NCBI GenBank assembly: GCA_003551665.1
Contig: PUNE01000134.1
Coordinates: 1 to 54,861, forward strand
Origin: Halobacteroidaceae bacterium
GTDB taxonomy: Bacteria > Bacillota > Halanaerobiia > B1SED10-174
Reading direction: 5' to 3'
Length of the DNA: 54,861 nt
Shown: positions 17,845 through 26,541 of the stretch, piece by piece
How the letters are laid out: every line of letters starts with the position of its first letter
Numbering within the stretch: position 1 is the first letter of the stretch
Notes under the pieces: model-generated
Told to the model about the DNA's origin: nothing
Databases searched by the model: none
What the model saw: only the letters and a program-made list of their open reading frames with translations
Made by a program: the position numbers and the translations under genes

Positions 17845-19418
17845 GTAAAGATGTGAACCCGGTACGGCTGGAAATATTTCATAACAGGTTTCGTTCTATT
17901 GCGGAAGAAATGGGAGTTGCCCTGAAGAGAACGGCTTTTTCTCCCAATATCAAAGAAAGGCAGGATTTTTCCTGTGGAATTTTTGCCGCGGGAGGAGAAC
18001 TGGTTGCTCAGGCCGCCCACATTCCTGTCCACCTTGGTTCAATGCCCCTTTCTGTGGCATCGGCTGTTGAAGCAACTTCCTTTGCACCTGGAGACATGGT
18101 TCTTCTGAATGATCCTTTCGCCGGAGGAACGCACCTGCCCGATATGACGGTTGTTGCCCCGGTTTTTGCGGAAAATAATGAGGGCCCCTGTTTTTTTGTA
18201 GCCAACAGGGCTCATCATGCAGATGTGGGAGGCAATTCTCCGGGGTCCATGTCTCTCGCGGAGACGATTTTCCAGGAGGGACTGGTTTTACCCCCGGTAA
18301 AAATCTGGAAAAAGGGCCGGATCCAGGAGGATCTCCTGGGGGTAATTTTGAAAAATGTCAGGACCCCTTCAGAGAGGGAGGGAGACTTTGAAGCTCAATT
18401 CATGGCCAACCTGACGGGGATCCGGCGCCTAAAGGAATTGATTGCAGAGCAGACAATGGAAGAAGTAAGTTACTACAGCCAGGCCCTCCGGGATTACTCG
18501 GAAAGGTTATTGCGCGTGGCAATCTCCCGGATCCCGCCGGGAACCTATTCTTTTCATGATTTCCTGGATGATGACGGATTGGGAAGCGGGGATATCTTAA
18601 TCGACTTAAAACTGACCATAGAGGGAGAAGAGGCTTTGTTGGATTTTTCAGGGTCTGCTGACCAGGTTCAGGGGAGCATAAATGCCGTTCGGGCCATAAC
18701 CCTTTCCGCTGTGTTATACTGTTTCCGGTGCCTGTTGCCCCAGGATATACCTACCAATGATGGGCTGCTTCGGCCCCTGAGGGTGAAAACCCGCCCGGGA
18801 AGCATTCTGGATGCCAGCCACCCCGCGGCAGTTGCAGGGGGTAATGTAGAGACATCCCAGAGGATTGTGGATGTTGTGCTTGGAGCACTGTCCCGGGCAA
18901 TACCGGAAAGAATTCCTGCTGCTTCACAGGGAACCATGAACAACCTTACAGTAGGAGGATTTGACCCTCGAAGGGAAGAACCCTTTACCTATTATGAAAC
19001 CCTGGGTGGAGGAATGGGGGCTTCCCGGGAAGACGATGGCGAGGGGGGAGTGCACTCCCACATGACCAATACCCTGAATACTCCCATAGAAGCATTGGAA
19101 ACCAGTTATCCCCTCCTTGTTAGAGAATACTCTTTCCGGCGGGGCAGCGGCGGCCGGGGAGCCAGAAAAGGCGGGGAAGGCCTGGTTCGGGAACTGGAAC
19201 TTCTGGCCGATGCCCGGGGATCAATCTTATCTGAGCGCCGCAGGTTGAGCCCCTATGGATTGCAGGGAGGAGAAAATGGAAGACCGGGAAAAAACCTCTG
19301 CAAAAAGGATGGTAACTGGGAAGAACTTCCCGGGAAATTTAACTGTGAGTTAAAAAAGGGAAATATTCTCCGGGTGGAAACTCCAGGTGGTGGAGGCTAC
19401 GGGACTCCGGAAGATTGA
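17841..19418 (+). CDS. hyuB: Hydantoinase/oxoprolinase family protein, subunit B
   Basis: A 525-residue HyuB-type subunit. Its ATG overlaps the hyuA stop by four bases (ATGA), the standard coupled arrangement. Diagnostic blocks: PVRLEIFHNRFRSIAEEMG at the start, ERQDFSCGIF, HIPVHLGSMP, NDPFAGGTHLPDMTVV, ANRAHHADVGGNSPGSM, GGNVETSQRIVD, ETLGGGMGAS and the terminal RVETPGGGGYG. The histidine/aspartate-rich NDPFAGGTHLPD and AHHADVGG blocks probably bind metal, as known for related carboxylases. No transporter or hydantoin racemase accompanies the pair, so the physiological substrate remains open; 5-oxoproline salvage is the commonest role for standalone pairs. Confidence 0.93.
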   Translation: MSKDVNPVRLEIFHNRFRSIAEEMGVALKRTAFSPNIKERQDFSCGIFAAGGELVAQAAHIPVHLGSMPLSVASAVEATSFAPGDMVLLNDPFAGGTHLPDMTVVAPVFAENNEGPCFFVANRAHHADVGGNSPGSMSLAETIFQEGLVLPPVKIWKKGRIQEDLLGVILKNVRTPSEREGDFEAQFMANLTGIRRLKELIAEQTMEEVSYYSQALRDYSERLLRVAISRIPPGTYSFHDFLDDDGLGSGDILIDLKLTIEGEEALLDFSGSADQVQGSINAVRAITLSAVLYCFRCLLPQDIPTNDGLLRPLRVKTRPGSILDASHPAAVAGGNVETSQRIVDVVLGALSRAIPERIPAASQGTMNNLTVGGFDPRREEPFTYYETLGGGMGASREDDGEGGVHSHMTNTLNTPIEALETSYPLLVREYSFRRGSGGRGARKGGEGLVRELELLADARGSILSERRRLSPYGLQGGENGRPGKNLCKKDGNWEELPGKFNCELKKGNILRVETPGGGGYGTPED

Positions 19419-19433
19419 TTATGTTGAAAAGAA

Positions 19434-19503
19434 GCCCCGGAAGGGTTAATTTTCGGGGCCATAAAAAAAGAACCGGGACAAGCTTCCGGTTCTTCTTGGT
19501 TTT
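19434..19503. terminator. Two hairpins terminating hyuAB and the MATE operon
   Basis: Hairpin 1: GCCCCG (19434-19439) with CGGGGC (19454-19459). Hairpin 2: AAGAACCGG (19468-19476) with CCGGTTCTT (19486-19494), nine-base loop. On the plus strand hairpin 2 runs into CTTGGTTTT; on the minus strand it runs into seven T (plus A tract 19463-19469), an excellent terminator for the leftward MATE gene ending at 19532. The convergent gene ends share this region. Confidence 0.85.
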
Positions 19504-19531
19504 CGAAAGGGGTTTGCTGGATGATACCCCA

Positions 19532-20938
19532 TCAGGTAAGCTCCTGGGCAGTTTTTCTGGGTGGAGCCTGCCCGGTAAAGGCCAGGTGGTCCCGGGATTC
19601 CCTGGCAAGTTTTTTGCTGATCATTACAGCAAGGATAGAGGTCATAAAAATGGTGAGGCCATCAGCTATGGGTTGGGCAAGAATAACACCGTTAAGGCCC
19701 AGAAGGGGCGGGAGGATAAGTATTGCTGGAATTAAAAACAAACCCTGGCGGGACATGGAAAGGATACCGGCGGGGACTGCTTTGCCCAGGGCCTGAAACA
19801 GGGAGAAATATATTATCTGGAAACCAAACAGGGGAAAGGGGATGCTGTATGCCCTTAAAGCCCGGGCCCCTGTTTCCAATACCAGGGGATCGCTGCTAAA
19901 CCAGGCGATAATGTTCTGGGAGAAAATGATAAATAAACTCGCGGTGCAAAAGGTAAAGGCAGTTGTAACACGGACAGAAAAGCGGAGGGCCTCGTTCAGG
20001 CGATCAAAGTTTTTTGCCCCGTAATTGAATCCGGCCATGGGTTGAAAACCCTGTCCGTAGCCGAAAATAGCGAACATACCCAGGGACATTACCCTTTTTA
20101 CAATCCCCATTGCTGCAACTGCGTAATCTCCGTGGGGAGCAGCGGCGTTGTTGATCATGGCCATGGCCAGGCTGTTCAGGCCAATTGTCAGGACGGAGGG
20201 AATCCCTATTTTAACAATCTGGGCTATGATTACTTTTGAAGGGCGAAAACGACTGATAGCAAGTTTAAGGTAACTCCGGCCGGAAAAATAGTACCATAGC
20301 TGGTAACAGACTGCAAAGGATTGCCCTACAACGGTTGCAACAGCTGCGCCCTGGATTCCCATGTTAAATCCGAATATAAAAATGGGGTCCAGGATTATGT
20401 TCAAAACGGCTCCTGAAATCAGGGCAATCATGCTGGCGTGGGCGCTGCCCTCTGCCCGCAGCATGTTATTGAGAGTCATCTTTATCATGATAATGGGCGC
20501 TCCAAAAAGGAGAGTCCGGGCATAAACCATGGCATGAGGGAGAATAGAATCGGTAGCACCGAAAAGCCTCATTACCGGTTCCAGAACGATCTGTCCCAGG
20601 GCCATAAAAATGATGCCCAGGGCGATAATAATTCCCACACCAGTGGCAACGGTTCTTTCAGCCTCATCTTTGCGTTTCTGTCCCAGGGAACGGGAGATAT
20701 AGGAGGCGGAACCAACACCAATAGCAATGCCAAAGGCGGAAAGCAACATCAAAAATGGAAAAGCCACAGAAAGGGCCCCAATAGCACTGGTCCCCAGTCG
20801 TCCTACAAAAATCGTATCGACTATATTGTAAACACCGTTGACAACCATGCCGATTATGGAGGGAATGGCAAGGTAGATTAAACCCCTGGAGACCTTTTCT
20901 TCACCTAGGATAATTGTTCGTCTGTCCTGGGTACTCAT
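19532..20938 (-). CDS. MATE family multidrug/Na+ (or H+) efflux transporter
   Basis: 468 residues, twelve membrane helices. The first half begins GLIYLAIPSIIGMVVNGVYN followed by VDTIFVGRLG, and the second half repeats the fold (KIGIPSVLTIGLNSLAMAMIN, YGQGFQPMAGFNYGA). This is the NorM/MepA-type DinF-related branch that exports cationic compounds. Its ATG overlaps the stop of the upstream TetR gene by four bases (ATGA), so it is co-transcribed with and most likely repressed by that regulator. A bidirectional terminator follows. Confidence 0.94.
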   Translation of the reverse strand: MSTQDRRTIILGEEKVSRGLIYLAIPSIIGMVVNGVYNIVDTIFVGRLGTSAIGALSVAFPFLMLLSAFGIAIGVGSASYISRSLGQKRKDEAERTVATGVGIIIALGIIFMALGQIVLEPVMRLFGATDSILPHAMVYARTLLFGAPIIMIKMTLNNMLRAEGSAHASMIALISGAVLNIILDPIFIFGFNMGIQGAAVATVVGQSFAVCYQLWYYFSGRSYLKLAISRFRPSKVIIAQIVKIGIPSVLTIGLNSLAMAMINNAAAPHGDYAVAAMGIVKRVMSLGMFAIFGYGQGFQPMAGFNYGAKNFDRLNEALRFSVRVTTAFTFCTASLFIIFSQNIIAWFSSDPLVLETGARALRAYSIPFPLFGFQIIYFSLFQALGKAVPAGILSMSRQGLFLIPAILILPPLLGLNGVILAQPIADGLTIFMTSILAVMISKKLARESRDHLAFTGQAPPRKTAQELT

Positions 20939-21504
20939 AATTTTCCTTCTCCTTTATCTGCAATTAAATTTTCCATGAGCCAGTCGATAAATTCAAAGTG
21001 GTTTTCTGCCTGGTCGGGTCCTTCTTTGGTTACGCTCCAGGTAGAAGAAATCAAACATCTGGCGAGGGGACGGCGAAATTTTTCTTCCACCGGGGTTTCC
21101 AGGAGTAGGTCCTGGAGCCTTTCTTTCAGGCGAAGTTCTACCTGCCGGATGCGCCCCTTTTCTTCCGGGGATTCCAGGCTTAATCTGAGTAGCTCCTGGC
21201 CAAGTCCCCGGCGTTCAATTACCGCTCCGTGGAATTCTTTTAAAAAGACCCTGATTTTTTCCTGGCTGGTTTTTTCATTTGTGCACAGACTGTTGATTCT
21301 ATCCAGGACTTCTTCCCAACCTGTTTCGAAGACCTGGAAAAAGAGAACCCTCTTATTGGGGAAGTAGTTGTAAAGGGTTCCTACTGCTATATCAGCCTCT
21401 CGGGCGATGGTCCTCATGTCCACATTTTCAAACCCCTGCTTTAAAAACAGGGGTGCGGCAATTCCCAGGATTTTGTTTTTCATGTGGGGATTGGTTCTCC
21501 TCAT
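20935..21504 (-). CDS. TetR/AcrR family repressor, probable regulator of the MATE exporter
   Basis: 189 residues. The N-terminal helix-turn-helix (about residues 8-55) contains ILGIAAPLFLKQGFENVDMR, TIAREADIAVGTLYNYF and PNKRVLF, the TetR signature. The C-terminal region is a variable ligand-binding bundle. ATG 21504 has GGAGAG seven bases upstream. A 17-bp palindrome sits between -35 and -10 of its own promoter, so autoregulation of the tetR-MATE operon is expected, with relief when a substrate of the pump binds. Translationally coupled to the MATE gene. Confidence 0.93.
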   Translation of the reverse strand: MRRTNPHMKNKILGIAAPLFLKQGFENVDMRTIAREADIAVGTLYNYFPNKRVLFFQVFETGWEEVLDRINSLCTNEKTSQEKIRVFLKEFHGAVIERRGLGQELLRLSLESPEEKGRIRQVELRLKERLQDLLLETPVEEKFRRPLARCLISSTWSVTKEGPDQAENHFEFIDWLMENLIADKGEGKL

Positions 21505-21533
21505 TCTACCACTCTCCAGTATCTACATAATCC

Positions 21534-21562
21534 ATTTTAATGAACGCTGTTCATTTTGTCAA
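21534..21562 (-). promoter_or_regulatory. tetR-MATE promoter with operator in the spacer
   Basis: Minus-strand -35 TTGACA (plus 21557-21562) and -10 TAAAAT (plus 21534-21539) are exactly 17 bp apart. The spacer is almost filled by the perfect palindrome AATGAAC-GCT-GTTCATT (21539-21555). A repressor bound there would exclude RNA polymerase. The arrangement matches TetR-type autorepression. Confidence 0.88.
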
Positions 21563-21871
21563 TGAAAAAGAAGCATCTGGAGGATTATTTTGAAAAGTGG
21601 GTCCTGGGCTAGCCTGGAGACTTGGGAAGGATAAAAAACTAACAATTCCAATTTTTCCGGAAATTATGGCCGGAAACTGGGAATTAAGAGAAAAAAATGT
21701 GTAGTTTTTTTTAAATAATTGGAGTAAAATTGAATCAGAAGAAATATGATCAGAAAGTTTTAAATTTTTACATATTCCCCGGGCAACATTGCCTTTTTTT
21801 GCCAGGGTTTTGGGGAAATCGGAGTTTTTCAGTCAGGCAATACAAAATAGAAAAGAAAAGAGGGGAAAAAA
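21563..21871. other. Intergenic region upstream of mscL with a hairpin
   Basis: An imperfect inverted repeat, AATTCC...TTTCCGG pairing with CCGGAAA...GGAATT (21644-21685), lies about 190 bp before mscL, followed by an A-rich then T-rich tract. It could be a terminator-like or leader structure; no small gene is convincing. A TTG-initiated frame at 21730 overlaps mscL in another phase and is not called. Confidence 0.4.
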
Positions 21872-22276
21872 ATGCTTCAGGATTTCAAAAAATTTATTAT
21901 GCGGGGAAATGTAGTTGATCTTGCAGTGGCAGTTATTATAGGAGCAGCTTTTGGCAGAATTGTGGTTTCATTTGTTAATGATGTTTTGATGCCTGTTCTG
22001 GGAATGTTTATCGGTATCAATTTTACTGACCTGAAAATTGTAATTTCCGAAGCCCAGGGTGATCTGGCAGAAATCGCAGTTTTCTATGGGAATTTCATCC
22101 AGGCGGTATTTGATTTCCTGATAATCGGCCTGGCAATATTCCTTATGATCAGGGCAATTTCTAAACTCCAGAGGAAAAAAGAAGAAACCCCTCCCCCACC
22201 TCCTCTACCTTCCAAGGAAGAAACACTACTTACCGAAATTCGGGATTTACTGGCCGGAGGACAGAAAACTGCCTGA
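21872..22276 (+). CDS. mscL: Large-conductance mechanosensitive channel
   Basis: A 134-residue inner-membrane channel opening under membrane tension to release solutes on hypo-osmotic shock. The N-terminal amphipathic helix and TM1 are canonical (FKKFIMRGNVVDLAVAVIIG followed by AAFGRIV), the periplasmic loop is short, TM2 is IQAVFDFLIIGLAIFLMIRA, and the C-terminal helix ends after a proline-rich linker (six consecutive prolines near 108-113, then SKEETLLTEIRDLL). Ribosome site GAGGGG precedes the ATG. Monocistronic: a terminator follows. Consistent with life under variable salinity. Confidence 0.97.
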   Translation: MLQDFKKFIMRGNVVDLAVAVIIGAAFGRIVVSFVNDVLMPVLGMFIGINFTDLKIVISEAQGDLAEIAVFYGNFIQAVFDFLIIGLAIFLMIRAISKLQRKKEETPPPPPLPSKEETLLTEIRDLLAGGQKTA

Positions 22277-22311
22277 AAAAAGTTAAAACAAACTATTTCT
22301 ACCTAAAAAAG

Positions 22312-22350
22312 AAGCGCTCCAAAGGGTCACCACCCCTGGAGCGCTTTTTT
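22312..22350. terminator. Bidirectional terminator after mscL
   Basis: AAGCGCTCC (22312-22320) pairs with GGAGCGCTT (22338-22346) and is followed by seven T. The opposite strand also leaves the stem into a T-rich tract, so it can also stop leftward transcription from the convergent lipoprotein gene. Confidence 0.9.
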
Positions 22351-22473
22351 TGCCTTTTGGTAAAAAGGAGTTATTTCTAGCAGGTGAGATATTGTTTATA
22401 TTAGTTAGAAATAAGGAGGGGATTAGGGAAGAGTTTTATCTACCTAGTTCAAAATTTTTTTTGCCTGGAATCC

Positions 22474-24741
22474 TCAAAAATTGAAGTCCACCAACTCCAC
22501 AATGAAGTAATCGCCATTGGAAAAAAATACTTCCATCCTACCTAATCCAATGAAGGGTATAAACCAGAAATTAAATTCGGTAAAATCTTGGTTTTTATCC
22601 TCATATGTTTTGGAAAAACGCCAGGCGTTAAAGGAACCCGCTGGGGTATTAATTTCTTCAATTTTTTTTGCTTTCGCCAGGGGTCCATCCAATTCTAACT
22701 GGAACCCTTTATCTCCTTTGCTTACTGGTTTTTCAACCATGAAAAACCCCGCTTCTTTGTTGAAAAGGTCTCCCTTAAATATTTCTTCATAGTTGGAGAA
22801 ATTGTAGTACTTTTGACCATTACGGGTAAAATAATTAATTGAAGTGGAACTGTTTCCGCCCTGATCTTGTTGTTTGTGTTCAAAAATGTCTATTCCATTT
22901 TTTGTTTCAACAAAAGAGTAACTCCATTTTGTTTCAAACTCGGAATAATTATCGTTATAACCTTCCTTACCTTTAAATAACAGAGAACCCCCATCAATAA
23001 GGCCAAAATAATCATTTGAATATCGGGGGAATTCAGCCTCTTTTTCCTCCTTGAATACTGCTTGAATTGTCCTGTCGCTGTCCATTACTACTATCGTCTG
23101 GGGCTTTTCTGGATCCTGAACATCTCCAATCCATTCCTTAAATTCCCAGTCTTCTGCAGGAATTGCTTCTATATTAACCTTCTCCCCCGGCTCAAAGTAA
23201 TGGGTTCCCTGAGGAGGGTAAACTGAGCCTTCCCCGTCAACCTGAATGGTTAATGAAGTGGATTCTAAGTCCTTGTGAAAAGAAAAGGTGTTACTAACGG
23301 TTTCCCTAATTGCCCCTCCATATTGGTCACTCAATTTTCCGTGGGAAAGAACAGGGATTTCCCAATCACCTCCAGTTATTGACTTCAATGCCAGATTGGT
23401 TTCTGGATAAAGGATAGGGGTCATTTGCAGATTTCCCTTTTCATCAACTGATAGATAACCGTGATAGTAAGGAGGTTCTCCATGTCTGGGATCTATATAT
23501 AAATTTAACACAAATCTCTGCCACCATTCCCTGGGAATTTCATAAGTTTCCACATAATAACGCACTATTTGATGGCTGAAGCTGGCATAGGGGTCAAATT
23601 CATTTCCGATAACCCAGTTCTGGCCAGCTTTTTCATAAATAGGGTATTCGCCCTGGGGTTGGCCGATTTCTACAATTGCTCTCTTGTCCCCTTTACTGTT
23701 TTCCTGGATGGTTAATCTGGTTTGCAGTTTATGAGCCACCTGATCTAAGGCTTCAACAAGCCCAAGAATTAAGGCCTCTGCCCCATCCCCGGCCCCGGGT
23801 TCAAAACTGGCTAGCCTCCACCAGTCCTTGTCTACACCTTCCAATTCTTTCTGATAGACCTGGTTCCAATCAGGGTCGTTGAAATTAGCGTTAGAAGAAT
23901 TTTCAAGGGAGGGAACGTGAATAGGTATTGCCTGTCCTTCTACCCTTACAAACCCGGTATGCTCAGGTACCGTCCAGTCGGTTGGTTTTTTAAGAACGGC
24001 GTCAACTTCTTCGGTCAAGGCAAAATAGCTAAATTGTTGTACTTCCGCCATTAAAGTATTTTTGGCTACTTCTTTTGTTTCTTTAATTTCTATTTGCTCT
24101 TCATCGTTCCAGTAGACCAGATGGACTTTATCAGTCTCCATCTCGGGAGGAACCGTAAACTTAATTCTTATAGTTTCTTCAGGTTTGACTTCATTTCCCA
24201 GCAAATCCTCAAGGGTAATTTCATTTAGACGCCGAGTTTCAAGGAAAGGATCGAGATTATATTCTTCAGGCTCGTGTTTTTTTACCACACAATAGACTTT
24301 CTTGTCATTTTCTTCCTCAAATTGTTTTCCAGGATCAATGATTAGACCATCTTCAAAAGCCACTGGCTGGTCTCTTAATTCAATTTGCTCGTCATTTGGG
24401 TAAGTTTTATAATTTGTGAAATCAATGTTTTCCTGTTCGTTATAGACAATTTGAAAGGGTGGAGTCGATATGTATTCCTCTAAAACAGGGGTTACAGTAA
24501 CAACCCCATGCAAATCAGTTTTGGTCCATTTTCCCTCTTCGTCGGTTTTTGCTGTACCATGTCCTCCACAAAATTTAATAGTTACTCCTTCTACTCCTTT
24601 TCCTTCTTGATCAATTATCTGCCCCGAGACATGGTAGGTTTCTTGTTGGCTTCCGCATCCATATACAAATAAGATGAAAATCAGGCCAAGAAAAATAAGT
24701 ATTGAAGATTTTTTACAAAAAAAATAATTTAATATCTTCAC
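22474..24741 (-). CDS. Large lipoprotein with carboxypeptidase-regulatory-like and InlB-B-repeat-like domains
   Basis: 755 residues, GTG start with GAGGGGG upstream. Signal peptide hydrophobic at about 13-27 and lipobox FVYGC, so it is anchored outside. Residues about 35-110 form the same beta-sandwich module as the propeller lipoprotein (YHVSGQIIDQEGKGVEGVTI, GHGTAKTDEEGKWTKTDLHG). A central region of about 380 residues is unrecognised. Residues about 495-565 resemble the divergent InlB B-repeat/bacterial repeat domain (VDGEGSVYPPQGTHYFEPGE, DWEFKEWIGDV, IQAVFKEE). The last 180 residues are a beta-rich domain with W, Y and F-rich strands. Single gene convergent with mscL. Function unknown; the domain types point to surface adhesion or ligand binding. 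Confidence 0.85.
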   Translation of the reverse strand: MKILNYFFCKKSSILIFLGLIFILFVYGCGSQQETYHVSGQIIDQEGKGVEGVTIKFCGGHGTAKTDEEGKWTKTDLHGVVTVTPVLEEYISTPPFQIVYNEQENIDFTNYKTYPNDEQIELRDQPVAFEDGLIIDPGKQFEEENDKKVYCVVKKHEPEEYNLDPFLETRRLNEITLEDLLGNEVKPEETIRIKFTVPPEMETDKVHLVYWNDEEQIEIKETKEVAKNTLMAEVQQFSYFALTEEVDAVLKKPTDWTVPEHTGFVRVEGQAIPIHVPSLENSSNANFNDPDWNQVYQKELEGVDKDWWRLASFEPGAGDGAEALILGLVEALDQVAHKLQTRLTIQENSKGDKRAIVEIGQPQGEYPIYEKAGQNWVIGNEFDPYASFSHQIVRYYVETYEIPREWWQRFVLNLYIDPRHGEPPYYHGYLSVDEKGNLQMTPILYPETNLALKSITGGDWEIPVLSHGKLSDQYGGAIRETVSNTFSFHKDLESTSLTIQVDGEGSVYPPQGTHYFEPGEKVNIEAIPAEDWEFKEWIGDVQDPEKPQTIVVMDSDRTIQAVFKEEKEAEFPRYSNDYFGLIDGGSLLFKGKEGYNDNYSEFETKWSYSFVETKNGIDIFEHKQQDQGGNSSTSINYFTRNGQKYYNFSNYEEIFKGDLFNKEAGFFMVEKPVSKGDKGFQLELDGPLAKAKKIEEINTPAGSFNAWRFSKTYEDKNQDFTEFNFWFIPFIGLGRMEVFFSNGDYFIVELVDFNF

Positions 24742-25442
24742 TTGGATTCCCCCTCAGCAAGCAGTTATTATAAAAAATTATTCATCTAAAAAAATTTCCC
24801 TTTTTAAAAATGGAAGAAAAATGAAAAGAAAGAGATAGAAAGGCTGTCTTTATCCTGGGAAAATTCCAATTGAAAGGATTTTTGTGGCGAAGCCTTTCAA
24901 TGCTTAAACAAAAAGCTCATGTCCCTTTCGATGAGTAAATTTTACGGGTTTTCTCCTTGTTTTCTTTTAACAAGCAAGAGAAATTCAATTATTTTGGGGT
25001 GTTTTTCCTTGTAATTAGGCAGAGAAAAGATTTGAGGATTCTTATAAGAAATTCGTATTCAAAAAACCTGAAGTTCTTTGTTTAGCAGAAGGAAAAAGGG
25101 AAAAATCCAAAGGAAAAATGTATTAAGATTAACTGTTCGTAAATTCCCGTATTTTTCAGGGCAGTCCGAAAAAAGCAGTTTTTGGCAAAAAAGTGTTGAA
25201 AAAGGGGAAATTGAGTATAGGGTTCGGCTGTGGCTTAGGAAAGGAAAAAACAACACAACCAATAGAAAACCTTTGTACTTTTTCTGCAATAGGCCTCCGA
25301 AATGCCCGTGGGGCAATGTTTTTAAGAGGCTGGGGTTATATCATTTTTACTGAAACTAGAAAATAACAATGGGATAATAAATGGAACCATGCATTTAGGG
25401 GGTTGAAAATGAATTATTGGTTTAATGAATAGCAAATTTTGC
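24742..25442. other. Long intergenic region, first part
   Basis: No supported protein gene in about 700 bp. ATTGAAAGG (24869-24877) pairs with CCTTTCAAT (24893-24901), next to a second small hairpin CTCAT/ATGAG (about 24929-24948). Read on the minus strand these lie in the 5' leader of the large lipoprotein gene and may be a structured leader. At 25409 a minimal frame MNYWFNE follows AGGGGG at seven bases and directly precedes a terminator; it may be chance. Confidence 0.4.
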
Positions 25443-25478
25443 ACAAAGGAGAGTTTCCAAAACGCTCCTTTGTTTTTT
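25443..25478 (+). terminator. Terminator without a recognised upstream gene
   Basis: ACAAAGGAG (25443-25451) pairs with CTCCTTTGT (25465-25473) and is followed by six T. No protein gene ends just upstream on the plus strand, so this may end a small RNA or a very short transcript starting in the 25.1-25.4 kb region. Confidence 0.7.
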
Positions 25479-25665
25479 AAAAGCTTGGGTGGAACTATTG
25501 CAAGAAACTTAAATAGAAAAAAGTCCGGTAGAAGGTCAACTGGAAAGAAATTAAGGAATTTAAGGGCACATTTCTCCTGTTTTCAGGCTGTTATACAAAA
25601 ACAGAATGCTCCGGGAAATTAAGCTAACCTTTTTTGGTTTTTCCTAACCAATTGGTAAAACACAA

Positions 25666-25703
25666 GGGGATTCCAGGAAAAAAATTTTTGGAAAGGAATC
25701 CCC
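25666..25703. repeat. Inverted repeat upstream of the GntR operon promoter
   Basis: GGGGATTCC (25666-25674) and GGAATCCCC (25695-25703) are perfect nine-base arms around a self-complementary A/T core. It ends seven bases before the -35 element. It is either a terminator insulating the operon (a T-rich tail follows only weakly) or a regulator site. Confidence 0.65.
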
Positions 25704-25709
25704 ATAGTT

Positions 25710-25765
25710 TTGTCTAATTTATTAATAAACAGGTATAATCCAGAAGGGCATCTTGACTATACAAG
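25710..25765 (+). promoter_or_regulatory. Promoter and candidate GntR operator of the catabolic operon
   Basis: -35 TTGTCT (25710-25715) and -10 TATAAT (25734-25739), spacer 18. Around the expected start site lies CTTGACTATACAAG (25752-25765), an imperfect palindrome with the GT-N-TA-N-AC character of HutC-type GntR operators. It precedes the AGGAGGG ribosome site of the regulator gene, so repression by the encoded GntR protein is a reasonable inference. Confidence 0.7.
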
Positions 25766-25785
25766 AAAAAAGGAGGGTAATCATT

Positions 25786-26541
25786 TTGGAGGAAAAAGAA
25801 CCCTTATATATCCAGATCAAAAAGCAAATGGAAGAAAAAACAAGGTCCCTGCAACCCCATGACCAAATATCTTCAGAAATTAAGCTGGCAGAAGAATTCG
25901 GGGTAAGCAGGGGAACAGTAAAAAAAGCTATAGAGGAATTGATTTCAGAAGGATTGTTATACCGAATTCCAAAAAAAGGGACCTTCATTACCTCAAAAAA
26001 GATTACCCGCTCTTTCAATCAGTTACCCAGTTACAGTGAGGATATCAGGAAAATGGGTTTTACCCCCGGAGCCCTGCTGGTGGAAATGTCAAAAAGTGTA
26101 CCAGAGCAAAGGATTGCAGAAAAACTCAATCTTAATAAGGACGAGTTGATCTGGAAGATAACCAGGGTCAGGACTGCTGATGACGTTCCCATTATTCTCT
26201 CTACATCTTTTTTGCCGGTTAAGATTTTCCCTGTTCTGACCAGGGAAGAGGTTCTGGATTCTTTGTATAAAGCACTGGAAGAGAAGTACAAAAACCGACC
26301 GGTCTGGGGGAATGATTTTTACACGGCAATTAATGCAGACCGGGTTCTGGCCTCCCTGTTAGAGATTGAAGAAAATAAAGCGCTTTTATATTCTGAAAGG
26401 ATTTCTTATTCCAAAAAAGGCAGGCCCCTTGAGTTTTCTACAAGCTATATCCGTGGAGATCGCTTTGAAATCCACGTTGGAGTAAATTATCCCCAGGCTG
26501 AAGGGAAAAATGTCCGTTACGGGGGGAGCACTAATGGTTGA
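25786..26541 (+). CDS. GntR family (HutC/UTRA type) transcriptional regulator
   Basis: 251 residues from TTG 25786, which has AGGAGGG eight bases upstream; a TTG at 25753 lies inside the putative operator and is rejected. The winged helix (about 5-70) contains PLYIQIKKQME, LAEEFGVSRGTVKKAIEELI and PKKGTFITSKK. The UTRA effector domain follows (about 85-240: DELIWKITRVRTADDVPIIL, FSTSYIRGDRFEIHV). UTRA domains bind sugar phosphates or related small molecules, suggesting induction by a pathway metabolite. First gene of the operon, overlapping the kinase gene by eight bases. Confidence 0.93.
   Translation: MEEKEPLYIQIKKQMEEKTRSLQPHDQISSEIKLAEEFGVSRGTVKKAIEELISEGLLYRIPKKGTFITSKKITRSFNQLPSYSEDIRKMGFTPGALLVEMSKSVPEQRIAEKLNLNKDELIWKITRVRTADDVPIILSTSFLPVKIFPVLTREEVLDSLYKALEEKYKNRPVWGNDFYTAINADRVLASLLEIEENKALLYSERISYSKKGRPLEFSTSYIRGDRFEIHVGVNYPQAEGKNVRYGGSTNG

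Noticed and set aside
25078-25353. 91-residue frame in the gap upstream of the GntR operon
   Set aside because: Basic, low-complexity translation with no ribosome site; both strands show similar chance frames.
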